Positions 16,772 through 25,484 of a stretch of 64,000 nucleotides of DNA are shown one piece after another (the first letter of the stretch is position 1; every line of letters starts with the position of its first letter). The position numbers were made by a program, and so were the translations under genes. Source of the stretch: Streptomyces tsukubensis (GTDB taxonomy: Bacteria; Actinomycetota; Actinomycetes; Streptomycetales; Streptomycetaceae); assembly GCF_003932715.1 (NCBI RefSeq), contig NZ_CP020700.1, positions 3,680,501-3,744,500 of the forward strand, written 5' to 3'. The notes under the pieces are model-generated. The model was not told the origin of the DNA. It saw only the letters and a list, made by a program, of their open reading frames with translations, and did no database searches.

Positions 16772-18187
16772 TCAGCGGGCAAGGCGGGCGGCGCGGGCGC
16801 GCAGATAGCGGGCCTCCGGAGCGCTGAGGGTGCCCGCCGCGGCCTTCTCGTACGCCTCCCGGGCCGCGGCCCGCTCCCCCGCCTCCTCCAGCAGATGCGC
16901 CCGGACCGCGTCGATCCGGTGGTGCCCGGGGAGCCGGTCCGCCAGTGCCGCCACCTCCGCGAGCCCGGCCGCGGGCCCGTGCACCCGGGCCACCGCGACC
17001 GCCCGCCCCAGCCGGGCCATCGGCTCCGGGGCGCGGGCGACCAGGAGGTCGTACAGCGCGAGGATCTGCGGCCAGTCGGTGTCCTCGGCGCGTCCGGCCT
17101 CGTCGTGCAGGGCCGCGACGGCCGCCTGGAGCTGGTAGACCCCGGCCGGTCCCTGTCCGAGCGCCGCCTCGACCAGGGCGGTGCCCTCGGCGATCGCCGT
17201 ACGGTCCCAGAGCGTCCGGTCCTGCTCGTCCAGCGGGATCAGCTCGCCGTCCGGCCCACTGCGGGCGGGCGTGCGCGCCTCGGTGAGCAGCATCAGCGCC
17301 AGCAGCCCGGTGACCGCGCCTTCGCCGGGCAGCAGCAGCTGGACCCGGCGGGTCAGCCGGATCGCCTCCCGCGCCAGGTCGGCGCGGTGGAGGTGCTCGC
17401 CGGACGAGGCCGTGTAGCCCTCGTTGAAGATCAGGTACAGCACTTCCAGTACGGCGGCGAGCCGCCGGTCGCGGTCCTCGGGCCCGGGCGGGACGAACGG
17501 CAGCCCTTTGATCCGCTGCTTGGCCCGGCTGACGCGCTGCGCCATGGTCGCCTCGGGGACGAGATGGGCCCGGGCGATCTCGGCGGTGGTCAGCCCGCCG
17601 ACGGCCCGCAGGGTCAGCGCGATCTGCGCGGCGGGCGTGAGGTCGGGGTGGCAGCAGAGGAAGAGGAGGGTGAGGGTGTCGTCGTCGGAGGGGGCCCGGC
17701 CCTCGCCGGGCGGCGGTGCGGTGAAGGAGTCGCGCGGGGCGAGGTTCGCGGCGCTCTCCTCCCGGCGGCGGCGGGCCTCCTCGGCGCGGAGCAGATCCGT
17801 GAGCCGGCGCGCGGCGACCTTGATCAGCCAGCCGCGGGGGTTGGCGGGGAGGCCCTCGGCGGGCCACTGCCGGGCGGCGGCGAGCAGCGCTTCCTGGACG
17901 GAGTCCTCGGCGAGGTCGAAGTGTCCGTACCGGCGTACGAGAGCGCCGAGGACCTGCGGCGCGTGGCGGCGCAGCAGGTCCTCGACGGTGTCGGCACCGG
18001 GGCCGCCGGTCGTCCCGGCGGCCCGGGGGGTGCCGGTGGTCCCGGCGGCCCGGGGGGTGCCGGTGGTCCCGGCGGTGTCGGCGGTCCCGGCTGTGTCGGC
18101 GGTCCCGGCTGTGTCGGCTGTGTCGGCTGTGTCGGCGGTGGGATCGGAGTCGGAGTCGGCAGGGGCGTTCTTACGGCTACGGCTCAT
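16772..18187 (-). CDS. ECF RNA polymerase sigma factor, ECF42 type
   Basis: 471 residues. After a low-complexity N-terminus (about residues 10-65, repeats of TADTAGT and GTPRAAGT) come sigma region 2 (VLGALVRRYGHFDLAEDSVQEALLAA) and region 4 (LTLRAVGGLTTAEIARAHLVPEATMAQRVSRAKQRI). The ~250-residue C-terminal extension is TPR-like (DUF6596; signature LIFNEGYTASSG). ECF42 factors have this extension in place of an anti-sigma factor and sit beside DGPF/YCII genes, as here. The repetitive N-terminus is encoded by tandem DNA repeats at about 17995-18150. Confidence 0.93.
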   Translation of the reverse strand: MSRSRKNAPADSDSDPTADTADTADTAGTADTAGTADTAGTTGTPRAAGTTGTPRAAGTTGGPGADTVEDLLRRHAPQVLGALVRRYGHFDLAEDSVQEALLAAARQWPAEGLPANPRGWLIKVAARRLTDLLRAEEARRRREESAANLAPRDSFTAPPPGEGRAPSDDDTLTLLFLCCHPDLTPAAQIALTLRAVGGLTTAEIARAHLVPEATMAQRVSRAKQRIKGLPFVPPGPEDRDRRLAAVLEVLYLIFNEGYTASSGEHLHRADLAREAIRLTRRVQLLLPGEGAVTGLLALMLLTEARTPARSGPDGELIPLDEQDRTLWDRTAIAEGTALVEAALGQGPAGVYQLQAAVAALHDEAGRAEDTDWPQILALYDLLVARAPEPMARLGRAVAVARVHGPAAGLAEVAALADRLPGHHRIDAVRAHLLEEAGERAAAREAYEKAAAGTLSAPEARYLRARAARLAR

Positions 18188-18295
18188 GCCGCTGTACGTA
18201 TCACGGCCCCGGGCCGCACCGTACGGCTCCGGGCCGCTCCCGCGCCGTACCGGAACCGGCCGACGGGCTCCGGCGGGCGCCCGGACGGGTCCCCG

Positions 18296-18706
18296 TCAGG
18301 CTTCGGGACCCGAGTCGATCGGGCGGATCACGACCGGCGAGGGGGTGCTGCCCTCCGGCTCCGGACAGGCGACGACCCGGGCCGCGATCTCGGTCACCCG
18401 CTCCAGGCTCGCGCAGTCGACCACCCAGTAGCCCGCGAGGACCTCCTTGGTCTCGCCGTAAGGACCGTCGGTGATCACCGGCTTGCCGTCGGGCCCCGCC
18501 AGAACGGTGCGGCTCTGCGCGGGAGCGGCCAGCCCGTTCCCGTCGACCAGCTCGCCGGTCTCGGCGAGGTCGTCGTTGATGGCACCCATGTGCGCGAACA
18601 TCGCGGCGAGGTCGGCTTCGCTCCAGACCGGGTTGCCCGGGGAGGGCCTGCCCTCCATCGCGTCGTAGGAGGCCTGGGTGCCCTGGATCATCACGAGGTA
18701 CTTCAT
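18296..18706 (-). CDS. YCII/DGPF-domain protein
   Basis: 136 residues, a YCII-like fold starting MKYLVMIQGTQ and containing the DGPYGETKEVLAGYWVVDC signature that gives the DGPF family its name. It is transcribed in the same direction as the ECF42 sigma gene, 108 bases upstream of it. Members are conserved partners of ECF42 factors; their biochemical role is not established. A GGAG ribosome site precedes the ATG. Confidence 0.93.
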   Translation of the reverse strand: MKYLVMIQGTQASYDAMEGRPSPGNPVWSEADLAAMFAHMGAINDDLAETGELVDGNGLAAPAQSRTVLAGPDGKPVITDGPYGETKEVLAGYWVVDCASLERVTEIAARVVACPEPEGSTPSPVVIRPIDSGPEA

Positions 18707-18936
18707 GGGGTCCACTCCCTGCGGTCGCTGTTCCTCGGGGCGGGGTCCTCCCCGCCGCTGCCCGTCGTGGGCAACTTTCACAGGGGACGTCGGAGCCGGT
18801 GCCGGGTTCTCGACACCGGTCGACGGATTTCCCGGAAGTTTTTTCCGGCAGGCCTTCCCCGGGGCGGAGGCAGAGGCGGAGGCGGTACGGGCGGTACGGG
18901 CGGTACGGGCTCCGGGCCCGGCGACCGGCCCGGTGG

Positions 18937-19191
18937 TTACTGAAGGGCGCCCGCGACCTGGGCGACCGGGCCGATCAGCGGGGCCAGGTGGTTGGGAACC
19001 TCCATCAGCTGGTTGAGCTGGTTCAGGTCCTTGATGCCGCCGTTGATGGCCTCCACCCCGTCGGCGAGGGACGTCGCGCCCTGCGGCGCCTGCGTGCTGT
19101 GGTGTCCGTTCGCGGCGGCGGCGGAGACGGAGAGGGCGGAGGCACCGGCGGCAAGGGCGACGGCAGTGAGGATGCGCTTCGTCTTGGTCAT
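18937..19191 (-). CDS. Small secreted protein
   Basis: 84 residues. A clear signal peptide (MTKTKRILTAVALAAGASALSVSAAAA, cut probably after Ala-27) is followed by a ~57-residue mature chain ending LIGPVAQVAGALQ, with an Asn/Leu-rich segment (LNQLNQLMEVPNHL). No Cys. I do not recognise a characterised family; similar short secreted proteins are common in Streptomyces. It diverges from the secreted nuclease gene. Confidence 0.85.
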   Translation of the reverse strand: MTKTKRILTAVALAAGASALSVSAAAANGHHSTQAPQGATSLADGVEAINGGIKDLNQLNQLMEVPNHLAPLIGPVAQVAGALQ

Positions 19192-19334
19192 GCCGGGACA
19201 ACGCCCCCGCGGCGGAGCGGGTCACGGGCGCGGAACCCCGGCAGGGGGCCGCCCGGCTCACAGAAACGTTTCCCCGGTGAACACGCGCCTCCATTCGGCC
19301 CAGTGAGCCGATTCATCGCATCGCGAAGGAGTGA

Positions 19335-20165
19335 ATGCCACGTACTCAAGTTGACGTGATCAACCACGCGAACCACACAGACCGCACCAGGCACTCCTCG
19401 GGCCGCGGGCGTCTCCGGCGGGCTGCCACGGCCGCCGTCCTCGCCCTCGTCCCCCTCGTCCCTCTCACCGCCGGCACCGTGCCGGCGACGGCAGCCGCCG
19501 CCGTACCGGCTCCGACGGCGGAGACCGCGCCCGCGCCCGCGGCCGGGAACTCACCGGCTCAGCAGGCCGAGGCCCCCCGGGCGGCCGCCGAGACCGTGCC
19601 GATCCTCGTCGCCGTCGCCGGCCTGTCCGTCGCGGACGAGAGCCGCGCGGGCTACAACCGGGACCTCTTCAAGCACTGGAACGCGGGCCTGAACCTCTCC
19701 GACGGCTGCAACACCCGCAACGAGGTGCTGATCTCCGAGGCGGTCACCGCGCCGGCCGTGGGTGCCCGCTGTGCGCTGACCGGCGGCCAGTGGTGGTCGT
19801 ACTACGACGACACGTACGTCACCCCGGCGGGCTCGCTGGACATCGACCACATGGTTCCGCTGGCCGAGGCCTGGGACTCCGGGGCCTCCGCCTGGACGGC
19901 GGCGCGGCGCGAGGCGTACGCGAACGACCAGGGCCAGGCCGCCTCCCTGGTCGCCGTGACGGCCAAGTCCAACCGGGCCAAGGCGGACCAGGACCCCGCC
20001 CAGTGGCTGCCGCCCGCGGCGGACGCCCACTGCCGCTACACCTCGGAGTGGCTGGCCACCAAGCTCCGCTGGGGCCTGAGCATCGACGAGACCGAGCAGA
20101 AGGCGCTGTACCGGCTGGCCGCGGACTGCCAGGGTGACAAGGTCACGTACACCGTGGCCCCGTAA
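19335..20165 (+). CDS. Secreted HNH-family nuclease (DUF1524-like)
   Basis: 276 residues. A positively charged start and hydrophobic core (AATAAVLALVPLVPLTA) make a secretion signal, followed by an Ala/Pro linker. The catalytic part shows GSLDIDHMVPLAEAWDSGA, the DHxVPLxEAW motif of secreted Streptomyces nucleases, and NRAKADQDPAQWLPP, the usual second half of the beta-beta-alpha metal motif. Two Cys (NTRNEVL region and ARCALTG) could form a disulphide. The start has GAAGGAG upstream. It probably degrades extracellular nucleic acid. Confidence 0.93.
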   Translation: MPRTQVDVINHANHTDRTRHSSGRGRLRRAATAAVLALVPLVPLTAGTVPATAAAAVPAPTAETAPAPAAGNSPAQQAEAPRAAAETVPILVAVAGLSVADESRAGYNRDLFKHWNAGLNLSDGCNTRNEVLISEAVTAPAVGARCALTGGQWWSYYDDTYVTPAGSLDIDHMVPLAEAWDSGASAWTAARREAYANDQGQAASLVAVTAKSNRAKADQDPAQWLPPAADAHCRYTSEWLATKLRWGLSIDETEQKALYRLAADCQGDKVTYTVAP

Positions 20166-20186
20166 ACCCGTCCACGGAGGTCAACC

Positions 20187-20218
20187 GCCCGTCCCTGCAC
20201 CGCCGGTCAGGGGCGGGC
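20187..20218. terminator. Bidirectional hairpin between convergent genes
   Basis: GCCCGTCCCTG pairs with CAGGGGCGGGC (one G-T) over a 10-nt loop. It lies between the nuclease gene and the PadR-methyltransferase fusion and overlaps the stop of the latter. Confidence 0.6.
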
Positions 20219-21277
20219 CGCCGGGATCCCGGCCGCGGCCGCGGGGATCTCGGCCACGACGACGTACAGCGTCACCGATGCCAGGAAGGGTCCTTCGGAG
20301 GCCAGGTCCGCCAGGAGCCGCTCCCCCTGCTCCTCGGTCAGATATCCGGCGGCGACCGCGCGCCGGGTGTTGCGGTGGAGCCCGAGGACCTCGTCCGCGG
20401 CCCTCACGTCCCGGAAGACGGAGGTCGTCGCGGTGACGCTCGGTACGACGAAGCCCGCTTCCCGGACGAGCCGCGGCAGCTGCCGTCCGATGATCCCGTT
20501 GCGGACGATCCGGTCCGTGATGTGCCGGGTATAGGCGCGGGCGGCGTCCAGGTCGGTGTGGTCCAGGGCGAGGGAGTCCCAGTCGGGTTCGGCGAGCACC
20601 AGCCGCCCGCCGGGCCGCAGCACGCGCCGCACCTCGGCGAGGACGGCGGCCGGGTCCTCGACGTGCTGGAGGACCCGGTCGGTACGGGCCCGGTCCGCGC
20701 CGGCGTCCGGCAGGGGCAGCCGGTGGATGTCCGCGAGCCGTACGTCGACCGTGGCCAGCCCCTCGGTCCGCTCCCGCGCCAGCTCCACCATCTCGCGGCT
20801 GGCGTCGATCCCGATCACCGCGCCCCCGGGCCCCACGGATCCGGCGAGGGCCGCCAGATCGGTGCCGGGGCCGCAGCCGAGGTCGAGGACGGTGTGACCG
20901 GGTCCAGCCCGGAGTTCGTACCGCGCGACGTGCTTGTACGTCCGGCCCGCGCCGGTCGCGGCCACCCGGTCCAGATACTGCACCTCGTCGGGGGTCACGG
21001 TCTCGAAGACCTGCCCGCTGACCCGCTCCATGGTCCGGGCCTCGCGCGCCAGCAGCTCCCGGCCCCGACCGGTGATCCGGTACGGCCGCCGGCGGCCCTC
21101 GACGGCCAGGGCCTCGACCAGCCCCTTCTTCTCCAGCCGGGCGAGGGCACCGTAGAGACTGCCCGCGCCGAGCGGGGCGCCGGAGAGCTTCTCGACGGCG
21201 GCGTTGACGGCGTAGCCGTGCAGGGGGCCCTCGGTGAGCGCGGTCAGAACGAGGGTCTGGGCGTCATGGGTGTGCAT
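20207..21277 (-). CDS. PadR-type winged helix fused to a SAM-dependent methyltransferase
   Basis: 356 residues in one open frame. Residues 1-~85 are a PadR-like winged helix (LVLTALTEGPLHGYAVNAAV, then GSLYGALARLEKKGLVEA). Residues ~100-345 are a UbiE/class I methyltransferase with motif I VLDLGCGPGTDLAAL, acidic loop VIGIDAS, and the ARTDRVLQHVEDP post-motif typical of ubiquinone-type enzymes. Most PadR proteins end in a dimerisation helix, so a fused enzyme is uncommon. A 19-bp palindrome sits 9 bases before the start, so autoregulation is likely. The substrate is unknown. Confidence 0.92.
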   Translation of the reverse strand: MHTHDAQTLVLTALTEGPLHGYAVNAAVEKLSGAPLGAGSLYGALARLEKKGLVEALAVEGRRRPYRITGRGRELLAREARTMERVSGQVFETVTPDEVQYLDRVAATGAGRTYKHVARYELRAGPGHTVLDLGCGPGTDLAALAGSVGPGGAVIGIDASREMVELARERTEGLATVDVRLADIHRLPLPDAGADRARTDRVLQHVEDPAAVLAEVRRVLRPGGRLVLAEPDWDSLALDHTDLDAARAYTRHITDRIVRNGIIGRQLPRLVREAGFVVPSVTATTSVFRDVRAADEVLGLHRNTRRAVAAGYLTEEQGERLLADLASEGPFLASVTLYVVVAEIPAAAAGIPAARP

Positions 21278-21285
21278 GCCGGGGA

Positions 21286-21304
21286 TAGTACACAGCGCGT
21301 ACTA
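21286..21304 (-). promoter_or_regulatory. Candidate PadR operator
   Basis: TAGTAC-N7-GTACTA, a perfect 6+6 palindrome directly upstream of the PadR-methyltransferase start. Position and symmetry suit an autoregulatory operator. Confidence 0.65.
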
Positions 21305-21832
21305 CGCGGCACGAGGCATTCGCCGTACGGCTGTTCACCCGCATATCCCGGTACGGGGCGGGCAGCAGCCCGTCAGGCCCCGCCGCGCTCCCCCCCCTCA
21401 CGGCGGGGCCCGTCGCTCTTTCGTTCGCCTGGCCCGAAACTCCCGTACGAAGCCCAGGAATTCGAAGGAAACCCCTTCCCCGCTCGCCATATTTCCTTCA
21501 CTCACCGCAGGATCGTTTCCCCCTGGACCGGACCCGGAAAACAGGCCTCACGAAGCATTTGCATCTCCACAGACCTGCCATGACCTGCGGCTACTTAAGG
21601 CGTACCGGAGGCGGCGCACTCTTCGCACACCCCTGGCGAAACAGGCGCCCGGGGGCGTTGATTATCGCCGCCGAGCCAAAACGCGCCGCCGCTCCGGGCT
21701 TGGCGCGCGGACCGATCAACGGGAAATTCATCGAGCGGGAAATATGCCCGCCGTTCCGGTCGATCCGGTCCGGTCCGGCCTCGTTTTCCGTGTTCCCGTG
21801 TCCCCGTTTCCCTGCGTATTCACGGAGGTTCC
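21305..21832. other. 528-bp intergenic region, no gene seen
   Basis: More AT-containing than its surroundings (for example around 21480-21600 and 21655-21750). It carries the promoter region of the DUF642 protein, with GGAGG just before the ATG. No frame shows protein-like sequence. Confidence 0.55.
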
Positions 21833-22441
21833 ATGTCAGCCTTGCGTGCCTGCACCACCGCCGTCGCCGGGGCGCTCGCCCTCGCCGCCACCTGCGCCGC
21901 CCTCGCCGCGCCCGCCCAGGCGGCGGCGCTCAGCCGCTTCGACGACGGCAGCTTCGAGTATCCGGTCGCCCCCGCGAACTCGTTCAGCACCTTGACGAAC
22001 GGGCAGTCCCTGGGCCCGTGGCGGGTGACGGCGGGCTCGGTCGACCTCATCGGCAGCGGCTTCTGGCAGGCGGCCGAGGGGAACCAGTCCGTCGACCTGA
22101 GCGGTGGCGGCCCCGGTACGGTCGCCCAGACCTTCACGACGGTGCCCGGAACGACGTACTCCGTCAGCTACTCGCTGGCCGGCAATATCGACGCCGCGTC
22201 GCAGCCGGCCGTGAAAACGGGCCGGGCGCTGATCGACGGCCAGGTCTTCCAGGACTTCACCTTCGACATCACCGGCAAGACCCGGCCGAACATGGGCTAT
22301 GTGAACCGCCAGTTCACCTTTGTCGCCTCGGCCGCGTCGACCACGCTCGCCTTTGCCAGCACGACCGCGGGCGCGCACGGCCCGGTACTGGACAACGTGC
22401 AGGTCAAGGCCGCGTGTTGCGGCTGTTCGGCAAGCTGCTGA
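21833..22441 (+). CDS. Secreted DUF642 / choice-of-anchor C family protein
   Basis: 202 residues. A signal peptide (AVAGALALAATCAALAAPAQA) is followed by a jelly-roll carbohydrate-binding-like domain with the DUF642 marks FDDGSFEYP, GPWRVTAGSVDLIGSGFW, QSVDLSGGGPGTVAQTF and LDNVQV. The C-terminus ends in a four-cysteine cluster, CCGCSASC. DUF642 domains bind cell-wall polysaccharides in plants; the bacterial role is not settled. The Cys cluster could be a disulphide knot or a metal site. Confidence 0.92.
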   Translation: MSALRACTTAVAGALALAATCAALAAPAQAAALSRFDDGSFEYPVAPANSFSTLTNGQSLGPWRVTAGSVDLIGSGFWQAAEGNQSVDLSGGGPGTVAQTFTTVPGTTYSVSYSLAGNIDAASQPAVKTGRALIDGQVFQDFTFDITGKTRPNMGYVNRQFTFVASAASTTLAFASTTAGAHGPVLDNVQVKAACCGCSASC

Positions 22442-22454
22442 ACGTCTCGCGCAC

Positions 22455-22487
22455 GGTACGGGCCCCGCGTCGCACGGGGCCCGTACC
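22455..22487 (+). terminator. Hairpin terminator after the DUF642 gene
   Basis: Perfect 13-bp stem (GGTACGGGCCCCG / CGGGGCCCGTACC), 7-nt loop, followed by CCCTTTCT. Confidence 0.85.
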
Positions 22488-22493
22488 CCTTTC

Positions 22494-23231
22494 TCACCCC
22501 AGGCTGGTGACCGGGTCGCGGTCGGTGAGGCAGTACGTCCCGCCGGCCGGATCACGCATGACGGTCCAGTGGTCGAACACCTCGACCACGGTCGCCCCCA
22601 GCTTCTCGTGCGCGGCGGCGGCACCGGCCCGGTCGGCGGCGGAGAAGTCCAGATGCGCACCGGTCGCCCGGGGCTCGTCGAGCCGCTGGAGCAGCACCCG
22701 TACCGGCAGACCCGCGGGCCCCTGCACGGCGCGGTACTCGGAGCGCGGCGCGTACAGCAGCGGCCAGCCGGTCAGCGCACTCCAGAACTCGGTCTCCACC
22801 TCGTACGACTCCGGCGGAACGTCCACGCACATCTGGTCGAGCCGGGTGCCGTCGAACGGATCGGGGCGCCGGGACTCGCCCTGCCAGGGCACCGCGCAGA
22901 AGGCCTGCCCGGCGGGGGACGCGAACACGACGCAGCCGTCGAACTCCGCGACGATATCGGCGCCGACGGCGACGGCGCGGGCCGCGAACGCGGACACGTC
23001 GTCGACGGAGAAGTCGATATGGGACCCGCGCAGCCCGTTGTCCCAGGAGTGGAGGCCCTGGAGCTTCAGATACGGATCGGCGGCCTCCGGGTCCGGCAGG
23101 AAGGTCGCGTACTCGCCGTACTCGCTGCGGCGCGGGGAGAGTTGCGTCCCCGTCACCGCCGTCCAGAACTCGGCGGCCACGTCCATCCGCTCCCGCGGCC
23201 GGTCCACGAACACACACACCCAGCGGATCAT
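22494..23231 (-). CDS. VOC (glyoxalase/bleomycin-resistance fold) protein, two domains
   Basis: 245 residues in two tandem VOC modules, each beginning with FVDRPRER..FWTAVTG- or VDVPPESY..FWSALTG-like helices, with HIDFSVDD and HLDFSAAD as paired metal-ligand strands. Function cannot be fixed from sequence. It reads away from the truncated FAA-hydrolase gene, on the same strand. Confidence 0.9.
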   Translation of the reverse strand: MIRWVCVFVDRPRERMDVAAEFWTAVTGTQLSPRRSEYGEYATFLPDPEAADPYLKLQGLHSWDNGLRGSHIDFSVDDVSAFAARAVAVGADIVAEFDGCVVFASPAGQAFCAVPWQGESRRPDPFDGTRLDQMCVDVPPESYEVETEFWSALTGWPLLYAPRSEYRAVQGPAGLPVRVLLQRLDEPRATGAHLDFSAADRAGAAAAHEKLGATVVEVFDHWTVMRDPAGGTYCLTDRDPVTSLG

Positions 23232-23315
23232 TCCGTGCTCCCCTCCACCGATGATTCCTGCGCTCCGCAGCCTAGGCTTTCGGCTTCGATCACGCGGGGC
23301 GCGCCGAAGCGGGCC

Positions 23316-23525
23316 TCAGGGACTCATGGGATTCCGGACCGTCCCGATCCCGTCGACGGCAACACCGACCCGGTCCCCGGCGCGCAGCGGTACGGCCCCG
23401 GCCGGGGCGCCGGTCAGGACGGTGTCGCCGGGTTCGAGGGTGATCCTGGCGGTGATGTGCGCCAGGAGTTCGGCAACCGGCATCAGCATGGAACGCGCAC
23501 TTCCGCGCTGCCGGTACACACCGTT
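23316..23525 (-). pseudogene. 3' remnant of a fumarylacetoacetate-hydrolase-family gene
   Basis: The last ~70 codons of an FAA-hydrolase/2-keto-4-pentenoate-hydratase-like gene remain in frame: MLMPVAELLAHITARITLEP, then GDTVLTGAPAGAVPLRAGD and a GIGTVRNP end, all standard family C-terminus. Upstream of about 23525 homology stops abruptly, and the catalytic EGE/E-x-D part is missing. The sequence beyond belongs to the accessory segment. The gene was therefore cut, which marks one edge of an insertion or rearrangement. Confidence 0.85.
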
Positions 23526-23590
23526 AGGGAGGGCAGAGGGGCGGCCAAGGCCTGTAGGCAAAGCCACCGTATTCGCCATATGTTGCTGTC

Positions 23591-24160
23591 GTGGCGACGA
23601 CCGAGGTGGCGTGGGCGCATGCTCTGGCGGAGTGGCTGTTGGCGGGGACCGTTCCGCGGAGGTGGAGGCACTCCCTCGGGGTGGCCGCCTGCGCCAAGCG
23701 GTTGGCACCGGTCGTGGGGGTGCAGGCGCCACTCCTGGAGGCTGCCGCGGTACTGCACGACATCGGATACGCGCCGTCCCTCGTCGACACCGGATTCCAT
23801 CCGCTCGACGGAGCGCGTCATCTGAGAGATGCGTACACGGTAGATCAGCACGTTACCCGTCTCGTGGCCAACCATTCCTTCGCCCTGCTGGAGGCGGAGG
23901 AGCGAGGTCTCCGCTCCGAGCTGGCGGACGAGTTCCCGTTGCTCGGTGATCCGCTGCTGGTCGACGCATTGGTCTACTGCGACATGACCACGACGCCGAA
24001 CGGAGAGCGTACGACGTCGCGGGCGCGTGTGGACGAGATCCTCAGACGCTACGGGGAGGACGGCATCGTCGGGCGGTTCATCCGTCGGGCCGAACCCTTG
24101 ATCCACGAAAGCGTGGATCGCATCGAGGCCGCAGCGACCGAAGCGGGCGCGGCCCTCTGA
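23591..24160 (+). CDS. HD-domain phosphohydrolase
   Basis: 189 residues. HD motif spread as RHSLGVAACA (first His), LLEAAAVLHDIGYAP (HD pair) and a later Asp in LVDALVYCDMTT. The form is close to small HD hydrolases acting on nucleotides or phosphate esters. It starts with GTG at 23591, lies just inside the left edge of the accessory segment, and converges with the Nudix gene with only 3 bases between stops. Confidence 0.9.
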   Translation: MATTEVAWAHALAEWLLAGTVPRRWRHSLGVAACAKRLAPVVGVQAPLLEAAAVLHDIGYAPSLVDTGFHPLDGARHLRDAYTVDQHVTRLVANHSFALLEAEERGLRSELADEFPLLGDPLLVDALVYCDMTTTPNGERTTSRARVDEILRRYGEDGIVGRFIRRAEPLIHESVDRIEAAATEAGAAL

Positions 24161-24163
24161 GAC

Positions 24164-24631
24164 CTATCCCAGGTAGGGGTAGTCGCCGGTCAGATAGTGG
24201 CCGATCTGTTCGCGCATGCTCGGGTGGATATCGAGGGTTCCGAAGTCCTCAGGCCGGACCCACCGGACGCCGTCCGCCTCGTCGTTGACCGTGGGGGATC
24301 CGCCGACGGGGCGGCCGATGTACACGGCCTCGTACTGCTGCCGGATCTCACCGTCGGTGTACTCGATGATGTGCCGCGGGTTGGAGTAGACGCCGAGGAA
24401 GCCGGTGACCTCGGCGACGATGCCGGTCTCCTCCTCGCACTCACGGACCGCGCACTGCGCGGGGCTCTCCCCGATGTCCTGGGCGCCGCCGGGCAGCGCC
24501 CACTGTCCGGTGTCGCGCCGCCGTTGGAGCAGGACGGCGCCGTCGTCGTCTATGACCAGCATGTTGCTCGCGGGGATCAAGGTGTTGGCCTTGGGCGCCT
24601 TGGGGTCGTGGTAGTACTCAGTCCTGCCCAT
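24164..24631 (-). CDS. Nudix hydrolase
   Basis: 155 residues. A complete Nudix box, GAQDIGESPAQCAVRECEEE plus TGI, fits GX5EX7REUXEEXGU with no missing residue. The start MGRTEYYHDP follows a GGAG-like site and overlaps the end of the XRE/DUF5919 gene by 14 bases, so the two are co-transcribed. Nudix genes often sit beside DUF5919 regulators in Streptomyces. Substrate unknown. Confidence 0.94.
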   Translation of the reverse strand: MGRTEYYHDPKAPKANTLIPASNMLVIDDDGAVLLQRRRDTGQWALPGGAQDIGESPAQCAVRECEEETGIVAEVTGFLGVYSNPRHIIEYTDGEIRQQYEAVYIGRPVGGSPTVNDEADGVRWVRPEDFGTLDIHPSMREQIGHYLTGDYPYLG

Positions 24632-25388
24632 GGTGGTACTGCTCCTGACTGTCGGGCACCCACGGGCGCGCGGTTGACCACACGGCGTCGAAGCTCTCGC
24701 CGTACCGCTCGAACCATTCGCCACCGGGCGTACGCCTGAGCTGGAGGAGCGGGTTCGCGCTGGCCGGCAGGCCCCAGATGTGCGGGTTGGCCATGAGGTG
24801 GTCGTCGTACCGGAAGATCGAGGTGTAGAGCGTGGTGTCGTGGAGACGCACCTCGCAGCCCGGATGGCCGACGAGGTCCCGGTAGTACGTGAGCGACGCC
24901 CTGATCTTCGCGGCCAGGGTGTCCCCGATGCCTTCCTCCTCGCCTCGGATCCGGACGGCTTCGCCTTCGGGGTCGCCGAAGCAGAGCCGTACCCGGACTC
25001 CCGCCTGCGCCCGCTCCTGGAGCATGCGCGTGATGTGCGGGTTGGTCTGGGCAAAGAAGGTCCCCGAGAAGACCAGGACGTCGATCTGTTTCATCGCTCC
25101 TGACAACAGGGACATCCAGATATCACGCGGCACACTCGCCCGGTTCGCGTAGGTGTCCACCAGTTCCGACTGAGCGGCGCCCAGCCGGGACGTCCGCTGC
25201 CCTGTTTCCGGCCAGAGGTACGCCTCGTCGATCTTGAGAAGGTTGGCCACGGTCCAGCGGTTCCGACGGTGTGGAACCCGGCCGGCCACCCATCGGCTGG
25301 CGGTCTTGGGATCGACCTCACAGGCCGCGGCCACCTCATCCACGGTCAGCCCGCGTTGCACGAGCGCAGAACGAAGTCGCTCATTCAC
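24618..25388 (-). CDS. XRE-type regulator with DUF5919 (PLD-like) effector domain
   Basis: 256 residues. The N-terminal helix-turn-helix (VQRGLTVDEVAAACEVDPKT) is followed by the DUF5919 region: MSLLSGAMKQIDVLVFSGTF, a Rossmann-like VRVRLCFGDPEGEAVRIR, EGIGDTLAAKIRASL, and a terminal YGESFDAVWSTA. Many Streptomyces carry this family, often next to nucleotide-active enzymes; its ligand is unknown. The GTG at 25388 (reading VNERLRSAL) is the natural start. It diverges from the HAD gene at 25485, so the 96-bp gap holds both promoters. Confidence 0.92.
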   Translation of the reverse strand: MNERLRSALVQRGLTVDEVAAACEVDPKTASRWVAGRVPHRRNRWTVANLLKIDEAYLWPETGQRTSRLGAAQSELVDTYANRASVPRDIWMSLLSGAMKQIDVLVFSGTFFAQTNPHITRMLQERAQAGVRVRLCFGDPEGEAVRIRGEEEGIGDTLAAKIRASLTYYRDLVGHPGCEVRLHDTTLYTSIFRYDDHLMANPHIWGLPASANPLLQLRRTPGGEWFERYGESFDAVWSTARPWVPDSQEQYHHGQD

Positions 25389-25484
25389 CTGGACACCCAA
25401 CCCGACACGACAGCCGGGCCGCAAGTGCGTCAGGCGGTGCCCTATCGACCTGGCCGGAATCGGTGGGCGACATAGGCTGGCCGT

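Noticed and set aside
23526..23590. attL copy of the tRNA-Lys 3' end
   Set aside because: No match to the T-arm or acceptor sequence here, and no integrase in the segment.
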